The notes under the pieces are model-generated. The model saw nothing but the letters and a program-made list of their open reading frames with translations. It was not told where the DNA came from and ran no database searches. From Pukyongia salina (GTDB lineage Bacteria > Bacteroidota > Bacteroidia > Flavobacteriales > Flavobacteriaceae): a stretch of DNA of 64,000 nucleotides. Each line of letters begins with the position of its first letter. Positions within the stretch are counted from its first letter, which is position 1. A program made the position numbers and the translations under genes. The stretch spans positions 1,178,001 to 1,242,000 of the forward strand of contig NZ_CP027062.1 of NCBI RefSeq assembly GCF_002966125.1, read 5' to 3'. This document shows, piece after piece, positions 35,448-43,974 of this stretch.

Positions 35448-36479
35448 ATGGCATTACCAAAACACGTACTTGTAATAAGACTGTCGGCCCTTGGGGATGT
35501 AGCCATGACGGTGCCTGTGTTAAGAGTAGTTAGGAAAACATACCCTGAAATAAAATTAACCGTCGTATCTCGCAATCAGTTCTCGGCGCTGTTCGAAGAC
35601 ATCGAAGGCATTGAGTTTATAGAGGCAGATGTTTACGGGAGACATAAGGGGTTCGGGCTTTTTAAATTAGCTTCGGAAGCGAATAGGCTGGGTATCGATG
35701 CGGTTGCCGACCTCCATAATGTAATTCGATCCAAAGTGGTGCGGTTCCTGCTTAGGATAAAGGGTGTTAGAACTCGTTCAATAGATAAAGGCAGAGCCGA
35801 AAAGAAAAAACTCACCGTTGGCCTAAACAGAGACAGAGCTGTGTTAAAGTCTACTCACGAACGATATGCAGATGTATTCAGGAGATTGGGACTAGATATC
35901 AACCTGACAGATCATAGATTCCCGCCGAAAAAGGACATTTCACCCAGAATTCAGCATTTTTTCGGCAAGGAACCTAAAAAAGCAATTGGTATTGCCCCTT
36001 TTGCTGCCTACGCAAGTAAGATGTATCCTATAGACCTTATGAAGGAGGTGATCGCATTACTAGACCAGACGAATCGATTTAAGATATTCTTATTGGGGGC
36101 CGGAGCGGCAGAAGTTTCGGTACTTAAAGAAATAGAGAACGATTATGATAACGTTACCAATGTAGCCGATCAACTCACTTTCGAAGAAGAACTTTCCCTT
36201 ATCTCCAACCTGGACCTTATGGTCTCCATGGATAGCAGTAACGGACATTTGGCCGCGATGTTCGGGGTGCCGGTGATAACCCTTTGGGGCGTTACTCATC
36301 CCTGTCTTGGCTTCACACCCTTCGGGCAACCAGATGAAAACCAACTACTTTCCGATCTGGAAAAGTATCCACTTATCCCTACCTCGGTCTATGGGAATTC
36401 CTTCCCGGCGGGTTATGAGAATGTAATGACCAGCATTAGGCCGGCCCGAATTGTGGAAAAAATAATAGAGACAGTTTAA
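35448..36479 (+). CDS. Glycosyltransferase family 9 (heptosyltransferase-like)
   Basis: This 343-residue cytoplasmic GT-B enzyme resembles ADP-heptose:LPS heptosyltransferases. It starts V-I-R-L-S-A-L-G-D-V-A-M-T-V-P-V (the family's R-x-S-x-x-G-D signature) and has I-A-P-F-A-A-Y-A-S-K and D-S-S-N-G-H-L-A-A at the sugar-nucleotide site. It probably adds a sugar to the LPS inner core; the donor is inferred. The stop abuts that of the convergent PaaE-like reductase gene with no spacer. Confidence 0.87.
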   Translation: MALPKHVLVIRLSALGDVAMTVPVLRVVRKTYPEIKLTVVSRNQFSALFEDIEGIEFIEADVYGRHKGFGLFKLASEANRLGIDAVADLHNVIRSKVVRFLLRIKGVRTRSIDKGRAEKKKLTVGLNRDRAVLKSTHERYADVFRRLGLDINLTDHRFPPKKDISPRIQHFFGKEPKKAIGIAPFAAYASKMYPIDLMKEVIALLDQTNRFKIFLLGAGAAEVSVLKEIENDYDNVTNVADQLTFEEELSLISNLDLMVSMDSSNGHLAAMFGVPVITLWGVTHPCLGFTPFGQPDENQLLSDLEKYPLIPTSVYGNSFPAGYENVMTSIRPARIVEKIIETV

Positions 36480-37529
36480 TTAAACATCATCGTAGTCGAT
36501 CCCGAGCGTAGGGGTACTAGGATGAGCCTGGCAGGTTAGAATAAGACCATCGGCTATCTCCTCATCTGTAAGGATCTGGTTTTTCCTCATTTCGGCTTTG
36601 CCTTCGGTGATCCTCGCAATACAGGTGCTGCAAATTCCGCCCTGACAACTGTACGGAGCATCCAGGCCATGTTTTAGACTTGCTTCCAATACCGAAGTAT
36701 CCTGGGGCATAACAAAAACCTCTGTTTCGTCGTCCAGTGTTACGGTGATCTTGGTTAAACCGTCATGCGGTTCTTCAAGATTGCCTTCTTCCGTAGTAGT
36801 AAACAGTTCAAAATGAATAGCGTCTTTACCTACCCCCTTTTCTTTCAGCAGATCTGAAATTGTATGGATCATTTCTTCGGGGCCACACAAATAATAACTG
36901 TGATAGGATTTATTGTTTAGTTTATTATTCAGCAGATAATTTGCGGTAGAGCGATCGATCCGGCCAAAAAGACCATAATCTTCCTTTCTTCGGCTAAAAA
37001 GATATTCAACAAAAAAGCGCTCGGGGTAAACTTCCTGTAGTTTGGCAATTTCACCGGCAAACATGGTCTCCTCCAGCGATTGATTCCCAAAGATTAGAGA
37101 AAAGGTACTTTCCGGCTCCTCTTTAAGAACGGACTTCAATATTGAAAGAATAGGAGTGATCCCGCTACCGGCGGCAAACGCAAGATAATTCTTAGCATTG
37201 GAAGGATCTGTTTTCAATATAAAATGACCTTCCGGAGGCATTACTTCCAGGGTGTCGCCGGGGTTCAAAGCGGTATTAGCGAAGACCGAAAAGGCTCCGT
37301 TTTTCACTTTTTTAATTCCCACACTTAATACCCCGTTTCCCGGCACACTGCATATAGAATAGGCTCGCCGGATCTCTTTTTCGTTTACCTGGTGCTTTAT
37401 AGTAATATACTGTCCGGGCGTAAAAGTGAATATTTCTGAAATATCATCAGGGATTTCGAAGCTTACTCTAACCGAATTTGGGGTTTCTTTTTTTACTTCT
37501 GAAACGGTTAACGTATGGAAGTTGCTCAT
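36480..37529 (-). CDS. PaaE-like FAD/2Fe-2S oxidoreductase
   Basis: This 349-residue protein has an FNR-type FAD domain (R-A-Y-S-I-C-S), a NAD(P) domain (G-S-G-I-T-P-I-L-S) and a C-terminal plant-type 2Fe-2S ferredoxin domain with C-Q-G-G-I-C-S-T-C and a distant Cys in L-T-C-Q-A-H-P. This is the PaaE/HcaD layout, an electron-transfer partner for oxygenases. No monooxygenase subunits adjoin it, so its partner is unknown. I chose ATG 37529 over a TTG at 37547 because TATTTTTG, a promoter element, overlaps the longer start. Confidence 0.88.
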   Translation of the reverse strand: MSNFHTLTVSEVKKETPNSVRVSFEIPDDISEIFTFTPGQYITIKHQVNEKEIRRAYSICSVPGNGVLSVGIKKVKNGAFSVFANTALNPGDTLEVMPPEGHFILKTDPSNAKNYLAFAAGSGITPILSILKSVLKEEPESTFSLIFGNQSLEETMFAGEIAKLQEVYPERFFVEYLFSRRKEDYGLFGRIDRSTANYLLNNKLNNKSYHSYYLCGPEEMIHTISDLLKEKGVGKDAIHFELFTTTEEGNLEEPHDGLTKITVTLDDETEVFVMPQDTSVLEASLKHGLDAPYSCQGGICSTCIARITEGKAEMRKNQILTDEEIADGLILTCQAHPSTPTLGIDYDDV

Positions 37530-37544
37530 AGAATGAATTTTCAG

Positions 37545-37552
37545 CAAAAATA
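37545..37552 (-). promoter_or_regulatory. Putative promoter of the PaaE-like gene, -7 element TATTTTTG
   Basis: On the minus strand TATTTTTG ends 15 bases before ATG 37529. It argues against the TTG start at 37547, which lies within it. Confidence 0.5.
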
Positions 37553-37718
37553 CAAATCCTGAATCTGAAATAACAGGTGAGAGGCTGCAATATCACTGAA
37601 ATTTACCCTAATTACGCAGACAGTTATTAAAAAGAAATGTATTTTTACCGTTCGTTTCTTATTTTACATACTAAACACGAAGGTTTTAAGTTAGAATATC
37701 ATATAAACCGAAACTATT

Positions 37719-40268
37719 TTGAAGGGCATCTATAAAATTACCATTTTCTTATTGGCAGTTGTTTTATTCGCTGCGTGTTCACGAAAGAAAAATACTTTTT
37801 TAAGTCGGAATTATCATGCTGTCACAGGAGAGTATAATGCCTTGTACAATGGTGGCGTTGCACTTGATCAGGGGAAGAACGAACTCATCCTTACCTATCG
37901 CGATAATTTTTGGGAGATCCTCCCGGTGGAACGTTTAGAACCAATTGACGAATTAGACCTGCCCGGAGAGACCAAGAATCCAAATTTCAATCGAGCTGAA
38001 GAAAAGGCCGCAAAGGCCATACAGAAACATTCTATTTACCTGGATGGGAAGGAATACAACCCTCAGATAGATGAGGCATATATGATGCTTGGGAAAGCGC
38101 GGTATTTTGACGGGAGATTTATTCCTGCTCTTGATGCTTTCAATTTTATTCTGAACAAGTATCCCACTAGTAATAATATTAACAGGGCTAAGGTCTGGAA
38201 GGCCAAGACTAATATTCGTCTGAATAATGAGGATATCGCCATCGAGAATCTGGAAAAGATGATGAAGACGGTAGATCTTGAAGACGAAGAACTTGCCGAT
38301 GCCTCTGCCATCCTGGCGCAGGCATTCATTAATCTGGATTCAATAGACGCAGCACTTCCATATATAAAACTGGCTTCAGAATACACCCGAGACAACGAAC
38401 TAAGAGGTCGGTACGCGTATATCAAAGGGCAGATATATAATCGCCTGGATCTTAAAGACAGCGCGAATATGGCCTTCGATGAGGTGATCGAGCTCAACCG
38501 TAAATCTCCCAGGGTTTACATGATCAATGCCTACATCGAGAAAGCACGTAACTTTAATTATGAAAAGGAAGATCGGGTTGCTTTTCTCGAGCTATTATTC
38601 GATCTGGAAAAGAACCGAGAGAACCGTCCGTTCCTTGACAGAATATATAACCAGATAGGAGAATACTACAGAAGCACAGAGAATATAGATACTGCGGTGA
38701 TCTATTACAACAAATCTATCAAGAATTACAAAGATGACAGGGTGATGCAGTCTGTGAATTATTCAACCCTGGCAGAGATCAATTTCGATAAGGCCGAATA
38801 TAAACGCGCCGGAAATTATTACGATAGCACTCTTACTTATCTCGAGATAAACACCCGTGAGTGGAGACGTGTAAAGAAAAAGAGGGAGAATCTCGACGAT
38901 GTGATCAAGTATGAGGATATCGCCACCCTAAACGATAGTGTACTGCGATTAGCGGGCATGAGTGAGACACAGCTACTGGCCTATTTTACAGAATACACTT
39001 CGAAGCTAAAGCAACAAGCGATCGAAGATTCAATAGCGGAGGTAAAACTCCAAACTCAGATCGCCAATAATGAGTTTTATCAGAAGAGCAAGGGAGGAAA
39101 TAGTAAAGCACAAAGCGGAGGTAAATTTTACTTTTATAACACAAGTACCGTTGCCTACGGAAAGCAGGAATTTAGAAAAGTATGGGGAGACCGGAAGTTG
39201 GAAGACAACTGGCGAAGATCGGACAGGAAGACCTCGGGCTTAACCGAAGAGATCGCGGTAGAGGAAGACACACCTATCTCGGAGAATGAACGATTTAAGC
39301 CGGAAACCTATATCGCGCTAATCCCAAAGGATGCCGTAGTGATAGATAGCCTTACCAAAGAGCGAGATTTTGCCTACTATCAATTAGGATTGATCTATAA
39401 AGAGAAGTTTAAAGAGTACGGCCTGGCAGCCAATCGTCTGGAGAAACTTCTTACCTACAATCCTGAAGTACGGTTGGTTTTACCATCCAAATACAATCTC
39501 TACAAGATCTACCAGCAAATGGAACGTCCGGCCCTGGCCGAGAAATATAAGAATGATATAATAGATAATCATCCCGAGTCGAGATATGCCGAGATATTGC
39601 GCAACCCTAATGCCATATTGGCGACAGATGAGTCCAGCCCGGAGTTTAAATACAAAGCGCTATATAAGGAGTTCGAGGCTAACAACTATCAACAAGTGAT
39701 CGACACCGCCGAGGAGTATATCACTATTTACAATGGTAATGATATTGTGCCGAAACTGGAAATGCTGAAGGCTACGGCCCTTGCACGGAAGGATGGATTC
39801 GAGGCGTATAAGAAAGCATTGAATTTTGTAGCCCTTAATTACCCAAATTCTGAAGAAGGGAAGAAGGCCCAGGAGATCTACTCAAGAGTGCTGCCACATT
39901 TGGCAGTTAAGGATTTTGTGGCCAGCGCAGACGACCCAAGCAACCAATGGAAAGTAGTTTACCAGTTCGCGGCTACCGATAGAGAAGCGGCGACCCAACT
40001 ACAGGAAAAACTAGATAAATTTATAACCGAAAGAAGATACGACACCACAATGTCTACTTCTATAGATTACTATAATCCGGACACTATATTTGTTATAATT
40101 CACGGATTGAACACTAAACTTGGTGCCCGTGGCTTTGCTCAGGTACTCAACGAAGACAAGAAATATAAGATAAAGAAACCATTTTTCGAGATATCATCTC
40201 CAAATTACAAGATTGTTCAAATCCATAAGAATCTGGAAGATTATTTGAAGTTTGATACTGTCGAATAG
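37719..40268 (+). CDS. sprE: Gliding motility / T9SS lipoprotein SprE (PorW-like)
   Basis: This 849-residue lipoprotein has a signal ending in F-A-A-C-S (Cys20) and many TPR-like repeats through residues ~90-380 and 590-760, with a low-complexity charged segment between. Position, length and repeat layout match SprE of Flavobacterium johnsoniae and PorW, needed for type IX secretion and gliding. The start is TTG 37719, giving a proper lipoprotein signal (M-K-G-I-Y-K). The bactofilin and ATP synthase genes follow in the same direction, an order I recall from other flavobacteria. A T9SS-type substrate is encoded at 53433. Confidence 0.85.
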   Translation: MKGIYKITIFLLAVVLFAACSRKKNTFLSRNYHAVTGEYNALYNGGVALDQGKNELILTYRDNFWEILPVERLEPIDELDLPGETKNPNFNRAEEKAAKAIQKHSIYLDGKEYNPQIDEAYMMLGKARYFDGRFIPALDAFNFILNKYPTSNNINRAKVWKAKTNIRLNNEDIAIENLEKMMKTVDLEDEELADASAILAQAFINLDSIDAALPYIKLASEYTRDNELRGRYAYIKGQIYNRLDLKDSANMAFDEVIELNRKSPRVYMINAYIEKARNFNYEKEDRVAFLELLFDLEKNRENRPFLDRIYNQIGEYYRSTENIDTAVIYYNKSIKNYKDDRVMQSVNYSTLAEINFDKAEYKRAGNYYDSTLTYLEINTREWRRVKKKRENLDDVIKYEDIATLNDSVLRLAGMSETQLLAYFTEYTSKLKQQAIEDSIAEVKLQTQIANNEFYQKSKGGNSKAQSGGKFYFYNTSTVAYGKQEFRKVWGDRKLEDNWRRSDRKTSGLTEEIAVEEDTPISENERFKPETYIALIPKDAVVIDSLTKERDFAYYQLGLIYKEKFKEYGLAANRLEKLLTYNPEVRLVLPSKYNLYKIYQQMERPALAEKYKNDIIDNHPESRYAEILRNPNAILATDESSPEFKYKALYKEFEANNYQQVIDTAEEYITIYNGNDIVPKLEMLKATALARKDGFEAYKKALNFVALNYPNSEEGKKAQEIYSRVLPHLAVKDFVASADDPSNQWKVVYQFAATDREAATQLQEKLDKFITERRYDTTMSTSIDYYNPDTIFVIIHGLNTKLGARGFAQVLNEDKKYKIKKPFFEISSPNYKIVQIHKNLEDYLKFDTVE

Positions 40269-40299
40269 AAAACGTTAATCCCCTTTAATTAAACTAACT

Positions 40300-40776
40300 A
40301 TGTTTTCAGACAAAAAAGACAAAAAGAATATGGAACCAACAGCAAGCCAAAACAGAATTAACGAAGGAACAAAACTTAAAGGAGATATCCAGTCTAAAGG
40401 ATTTTTCCGCATCGATGGTGAGATCGATGGGAACGTGAAAACACCTTCCAAAGTAGTTATTGGAAAGACAGGAACGATCACCGGAACATTAACCTGTGAG
40501 AATGCAGACATCGAAGGATCTTTTGATGGAAAACTAGATGTATCTGGTACGCTAACCCTGAAATCTACCGCCAGGATCACCGGCGATGTGATGGTTGGTA
40601 AATTAGCGGTCGAGCCGGGAGCCACGTTTAACGCTTCCTGTGAGATGAAAGGATCACAAAAAGCCAAAAGTAACCTAAGCGTTGAGGCTTCTGCTACCGA
40701 GGACAAAAAATCTCAAAACCACCCTTTTGACAGAACCCAAAGAATCCAAAAACCAAAAGCGGAGCAGCAAAATTAA
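40300..40776 (+). CDS. Bactofilin (polymer-forming cytoskeletal protein)
   Basis: This 158-residue bactofilin-fold protein polymerises into cytoplasmic or membrane-associated filaments. The core contains repeating beta-helix strands: L-K-G-D-I, F-R-I-D-G-E-I-D-G-N-V, V-V-I-G-K-T-G-T-I-T-G, A-D-I-E-G-S-F-D-G-K-L and A-R-I-T-G-D-V. Polar tails of about 20 residues (N) and 40 residues (C, Lys/Gln-rich) flank it. It lies 31 bases after sprE, and its 3' end overlaps the putative AtpZ frame by 50 bases. Confidence 0.92.
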   Translation: MFSDKKDKKNMEPTASQNRINEGTKLKGDIQSKGFFRIDGEIDGNVKTPSKVVIGKTGTITGTLTCENADIEGSFDGKLDVSGTLTLKSTARITGDVMVGKLAVEPGATFNASCEMKGSQKAKSNLSVEASATEDKKSQNHPFDRTQRIQKPKAEQQN

Positions 40777-40984
40777 CAGCTATGCTCGCTTTTCGGGAAT
40801 TGCATTTCAAATGATTGCAATTATTGTGCTGGGTACCTTTGGGGGAATCAAGCTCGACGAGATCTATCCAAATGAATATTCATTATTCACGATAATTTGC
40901 AGTTTACTGGCTGTAGGGATCTCTATGTATTTTGTTGTAAAGCAAGTAACCGACTTTTCCAAAAAGCAAGACAAAGATTCATGA
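40727..40984 (+). CDS. AtpZ/AtpI-like small F0-associated membrane protein
   Basis: This 85-residue protein has two hydrophobic helices and the segment S-Y-A-R-F-S-G-I-A-F-Q-M-I-A-I-I, typical of the AtpZ/AtpI group that accompanies ATP synthase operons and helps ring assembly or cation transport. I chose TTG 40727, in frame within the bactofilin tail; an upstream TTG at 40682 would extend the overlap to 95 bases. The stop overlaps the next gene's ATG (ATGA at 40981). Start uncertain. Confidence 0.75.
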   Translation: MTEPKESKNQKRSSKINSYARFSGIAFQMIAIIVLGTFGGIKLDEIYPNEYSLFTIICSLLAVGISMYFVVKQVTDFSKKQDKDS

Positions 40985-41376
40985 AAAAAGATCTACCCGC
41001 TTTCCTTATAAAATGGCTCGGTTTTACCGCCTTACTTTTTGCCATACATTATTATATTTTCATTAGTTTTTATTCTGAAATATCCTTGTATTTTCCGCTT
41101 TGGGCTATCTATACATTTAATGCTGCCCTTGTGTTATTGGTTTTTCTTATTGTTAGAGTCCAGATGGCCAGGGGATACACCAAAACATATAATTTATTTC
41201 TCATTCTCACCATTTCTAAAATGGCGCTGGCCATTGTCTTTCTATTGCCATTATTTGCTGGTAAAGCAGAGAATGCAGTAGTGGATGTGATCAATTTTTT
41301 CATCCCGTATTTTTTGTTTTTAGGATTCGAAATTTTTCAACTGAACATTTTTTTCAAAAAGGAGGAAACAAACTAG
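40981..41376 (+). CDS. Membrane protein upstream of atpB (DUF6168 type)
   Basis: This 131-residue protein has four predicted helices (F-L-I-K-W-L-G-F-T-A-L-L-F; W-A-I-Y-T-F-N-A-A-L-V-L-L-V; L-F-L-I-L-T-I-S-K-M-A-L; I-N-F-F-I-P-Y-F-L-F). It corresponds to the flavobacterial DUF6168 family as I recall, found between AtpZ and atpB; its role in ATP synthase assembly is inferred only from position. The ATG 40981 overlaps the AtpZ stop by four bases. A longer frame begins at 40897 but inside AtpZ and without hydrophobic sense. Confidence 0.7.
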   Translation: MKKDLPAFLIKWLGFTALLFAIHYYIFISFYSEISLYFPLWAIYTFNAALVLLVFLIVRVQMARGYTKTYNLFLILTISKMALAIVFLLPLFAGKAENAVVDVINFFIPYFLFLGFEIFQLNIFFKKEETN

Positions 41377-41383
41377 CATATAG

Positions 41384-41414
41384 TTTGTCAATTCATTTAC
41401 TATTAGTACATTTG
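41384..41414 (+). promoter_or_regulatory. atpB promoter (-33 TTTG, -7 TACATTTG)
   Basis: TTTG (41384-41387) and TACATTTG (41407-41414) are separated by 19 bases, a textbook Bacteroidota sigma-70-type pair. It ends 31 bases before the atpB start. This is the best promoter in the window. Confidence 0.8.
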
Positions 41415-41445
41415 CACCGAATTTCAGAACCGCAAACGCACTACA

Positions 41446-42561
41446 TTGAAAACTACGAATTTTACTATAGTTAGAAGCCTGTTTATCGGGCTGTTTTTTA
41501 TGATATCAGTTGGCTCGGTTTTAGCAGCCCCTATTACTTCTGAAGTAAAAAACGAAGGAGGCGAAGACGAAGAGTTCAATGTTACTGAAATGATCATGCA
41601 CCACGTTACAGATGCGCATGACTTTCACATTTTAGACTGGAAAGGAAACGCGGTTTCTTTCCCTCTTCCTATCATCCTCTGGACAGAAAATGGACTTGTA
41701 ACGTTTATGTCCAGCGAATTTCATCATGACGATTCGGGAAAAGTAGTAGTTGAAAAGGACGGGCAGAAATTTGTAAAATACCACGAAGAGATATACTACG
41801 CCAGCGAAACTCCAAATGCCGATGGATCGTATATAACGATGGGCGAGGGAGATCATCCCTCGAACGCAGCACCCATGGATTTTTCCATAACCAAATTGGT
41901 TTTCTCCATGTTCCTTTCCATACTCTTGCTTGTCTTGATATTTGGATTGTCTGCGAGAAAGTACGATAAGGCGGGTGTACCTAAAGGAATTGCCAAGTTC
42001 ACCGAACCCCTGGTGGTATTTATACGAGATGAAGTGGCCATCCCTAATATTGGAGAGAAGAAATACGCGAAATACATGCCCTTCCTACTTACGTTGTTCT
42101 TCTTTATCTGGATCAACAACATTATGGGACTTATTCCTTTCTTTCCCTTTAGCGCGAATCTAAGTGGAAACATCGCATTTACATTTGTACTAGCTTTAAT
42201 CACTTTTGTGATCACAACTGTGGTAGCAAATAAAGATTACTGGAAACATATCTTCTGGATGCCGGGTGTACCTGTTCCAATGAAGATCTTCCTGGCTCCC
42301 ATAGAATTTTTAGGAATATTTATAAAACCAATCTCGCTCATGATTCGTTTGTTCGCAAACATTACCGCGGGACATATTATAGTACTTAGTTTGATCTCTT
42401 TGATCTTTATCGCGAAGACGGTATGGGTTTCACCCGCATCGGTATTCTTTTCGGTATTCATTAGTGTGATCGAAGTACTGGTAGTTGCCATTCAGGCCTA
42501 CATATTTACCATGCTCTCTGCCTTGTATATAGGTAGTGCCATGGAAGAACATGAACATTAA
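41446..42561 (+). CDS. atpB: F1F0 ATP synthase subunit a
   Basis: This is subunit a of the membrane sector, containing the proton half-channels. The 371-residue protein is longer than the ~270-residue E. coli type. It has a signal-like N-terminus (S-L-F-I-G-L-F-F-M-I), an extramembranous insertion of about 120 residues with several His (H-H-V-T-D-A-H-D-F-H), then five or six helices with N-N-I-M-G-L-I-P-F and the essential Arg in I-S-L-M-I-R-L-F-A-N. The extended N-terminal region is usual in Bacteroidota. The start is TTG 41446. Confidence 0.94.
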   Translation: MKTTNFTIVRSLFIGLFFMISVGSVLAAPITSEVKNEGGEDEEFNVTEMIMHHVTDAHDFHILDWKGNAVSFPLPIILWTENGLVTFMSSEFHHDDSGKVVVEKDGQKFVKYHEEIYYASETPNADGSYITMGEGDHPSNAAPMDFSITKLVFSMFLSILLLVLIFGLSARKYDKAGVPKGIAKFTEPLVVFIRDEVAIPNIGEKKYAKYMPFLLTLFFFIWINNIMGLIPFFPFSANLSGNIAFTFVLALITFVITTVVANKDYWKHIFWMPGVPVPMKIFLAPIEFLGIFIKPISLMIRLFANITAGHIIVLSLISLIFIAKTVWVSPASVFFSVFISVIEVLVVAIQAYIFTMLSALYIGSAMEEHEH

Positions 42562-42575
42562 TTAATCTTTAATAA

Positions 42576-42824
<249 letters not shown>

Positions 42825-42862
42825 AAAGGAACGGTGCAACGGTTGGTTGCACCGCCTTTTTT
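42825..42862 (+). terminator. Hairpin between atpE and atpF (attenuator-like)
   Basis: CGGTGCAAC (42832-42840), loop GGTTG, GTTGCACCG (42846-42854), preceded by AAAGG and followed by CCTTTTTT, which can extend the stem. It looks like an intrinsic terminator but lies inside the atpBEFHAG operon. It could trim transcription after atpE or stabilise the 3' end of an atpBE mRNA. Confidence 0.8.
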
Positions 42863-42894
42863 ATTAAAACATTAAAGATTAAAAAATATAGAAA

Positions 42895-43389
42895 ATGAAT
42901 TTAGTAACTCCTGATGTTGGATTGATTTTTTGGACTTTCATCTCTTTCGCTGTCCTTTTCTTTGTATTGAAAAAGTTCGCATGGAAACCTATCGTGGGAA
43001 CCGTGAACAACAGAGAGCAGTCCATTCGAGAAGCGTTGGCTTCGGCTGAAGCGGCTAAAAAAGAAATGGAAAACCTAACGGCCGATAACGAGCGAATCCT
43101 AAAAGAGGCACGTTTGGAACGTGAAGCCATGCTTAAGGAAGCTCGCGAGATCAAGGCTAAGATGATCGCAGACGCCGAAGGTGATGCCAAGGCAAAAGCC
43201 GATAAATTGATCGCTAATGCCCAGGCTGCTATCGAGAATGAAAAGAAAGCCGCCATCGCAGAATTGAAGAACCAGGTAGCTATTATGTCTGTAGACATAG
43301 CCGAGAAAGTGGTGAAAGCGGAGCTTTCAAATAAAGACAAGCAGCTTAAACTGGTTGAGAATATGTTGGACGAAGCAAAGCTAAACTAA
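42895..43389 (+). CDS. atpF: F1F0 ATP synthase subunit b
   Basis: This 164-residue peripheral-stalk protein has an N-terminal membrane anchor (F-W-T-F-I-S-F-A-V-L-F-F) and a long Ala/Glu/Lys-rich coiled-coil helix (E-A-A-K-K-E-M-E-N-L and later). It connects F0 to subunit delta. It begins after the hairpin; the next gene atpH starts seven bases downstream. Confidence 0.94.
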   Translation: MNLVTPDVGLIFWTFISFAVLFFVLKKFAWKPIVGTVNNREQSIREALASAEAAKKEMENLTADNERILKEARLEREAMLKEAREIKAKMIADAEGDAKAKADKLIANAQAAIENEKKAAIAELKNQVAIMSVDIAEKVVKAELSNKDKQLKLVENMLDEAKLN

Positions 43390-43395
43390 TTAGGA

Positions 43396-43935
43396 ATGAA
43401 GGGAAGCAAAGCAGCCATACGCTACGCGAAAGCAGTTTTACAACAGGCACAGGAAGATAATGTTGCCAAAGAGGTGTTTGGCGATATGCAGGATGTTTTA
43501 AACACCTTGCGGGGAAGTAAAGAATTGCGCTCGGTACTTCAGAGTCCCGTGATCAAGGCCTCCGATAAGAAAGCATCCTTGCTGGAGATCTTCGGAAGCA
43601 GTACCCAAAACACCAAAAGCCTAATCAACACCTTGGTTGAGAACAGAAGGATAAGATTACTGGGCGGGGTTGCAGAAAGCTATGTGAATTTATACAACCA
43701 GGCCAAAGGCGTAATTGTAGCCCAGGTGACCACATCTGTTGCTTTGTCGCCCGAAATAGAGGCCCAGGTGCTTTCGAAAGTAAAAGATTTAACGGGAAGC
43801 AGCTCAGTTTCCCTAGAAAATACAATTGACGAATCAATCATTGGAGGATTTATCCTTCGCGTTGGAGACTTGCAGTACAATGCAAGTATCTCAAATAATT
43901 TAAACAAACTTAGAAGAGAATTTACAGTAAATTAA
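43396..43935 (+). CDS. atpH: F1F0 ATP synthase subunit delta
   Basis: This 179-residue stalk subunit (OSCP) shows R-Y-A-K-A-V near the N-terminus and the family C-terminal segment D-E-S-I-I-G-G-F-I-L-R-V-G-D. It links the b subunits to the top of F1. The order b-delta-alpha is the standard one. It begins seven bases after atpF and ends 40 bases before atpA. Confidence 0.94.
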   Translation: MKGSKAAIRYAKAVLQQAQEDNVAKEVFGDMQDVLNTLRGSKELRSVLQSPVIKASDKKASLLEIFGSSTQNTKSLINTLVENRRIRLLGGVAESYVNLYNQAKGVIVAQVTTSVALSPEIEAQVLSKVKDLTGSSSVSLENTIDESIIGGFILRVGDLQYNASISNNLNKLRREFTVN

Positions 43936-43974
43936 GGATCCGGCCTTGATAAACCGGCCTAAAACTTTTATAAA

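Noticed and set aside
38063-38497. 144-codon minus-strand frame opposite sprE
   Set aside because: Composition is serine-rich antisense to TPR repeats, typical of shadow frames.
40275-40706. 143-codon minus-strand frame
   Set aside because: It is antisense to the bactofilin gene, which shows clear beta-helix repeats; no domain is visible on the minus strand.
40897-40980. Longer start for the DUF6168-type protein
   Set aside because: The extra residues lie inside the AtpZ gene in another frame; the ATG at 40981 overlaps the AtpZ stop in the usual way.
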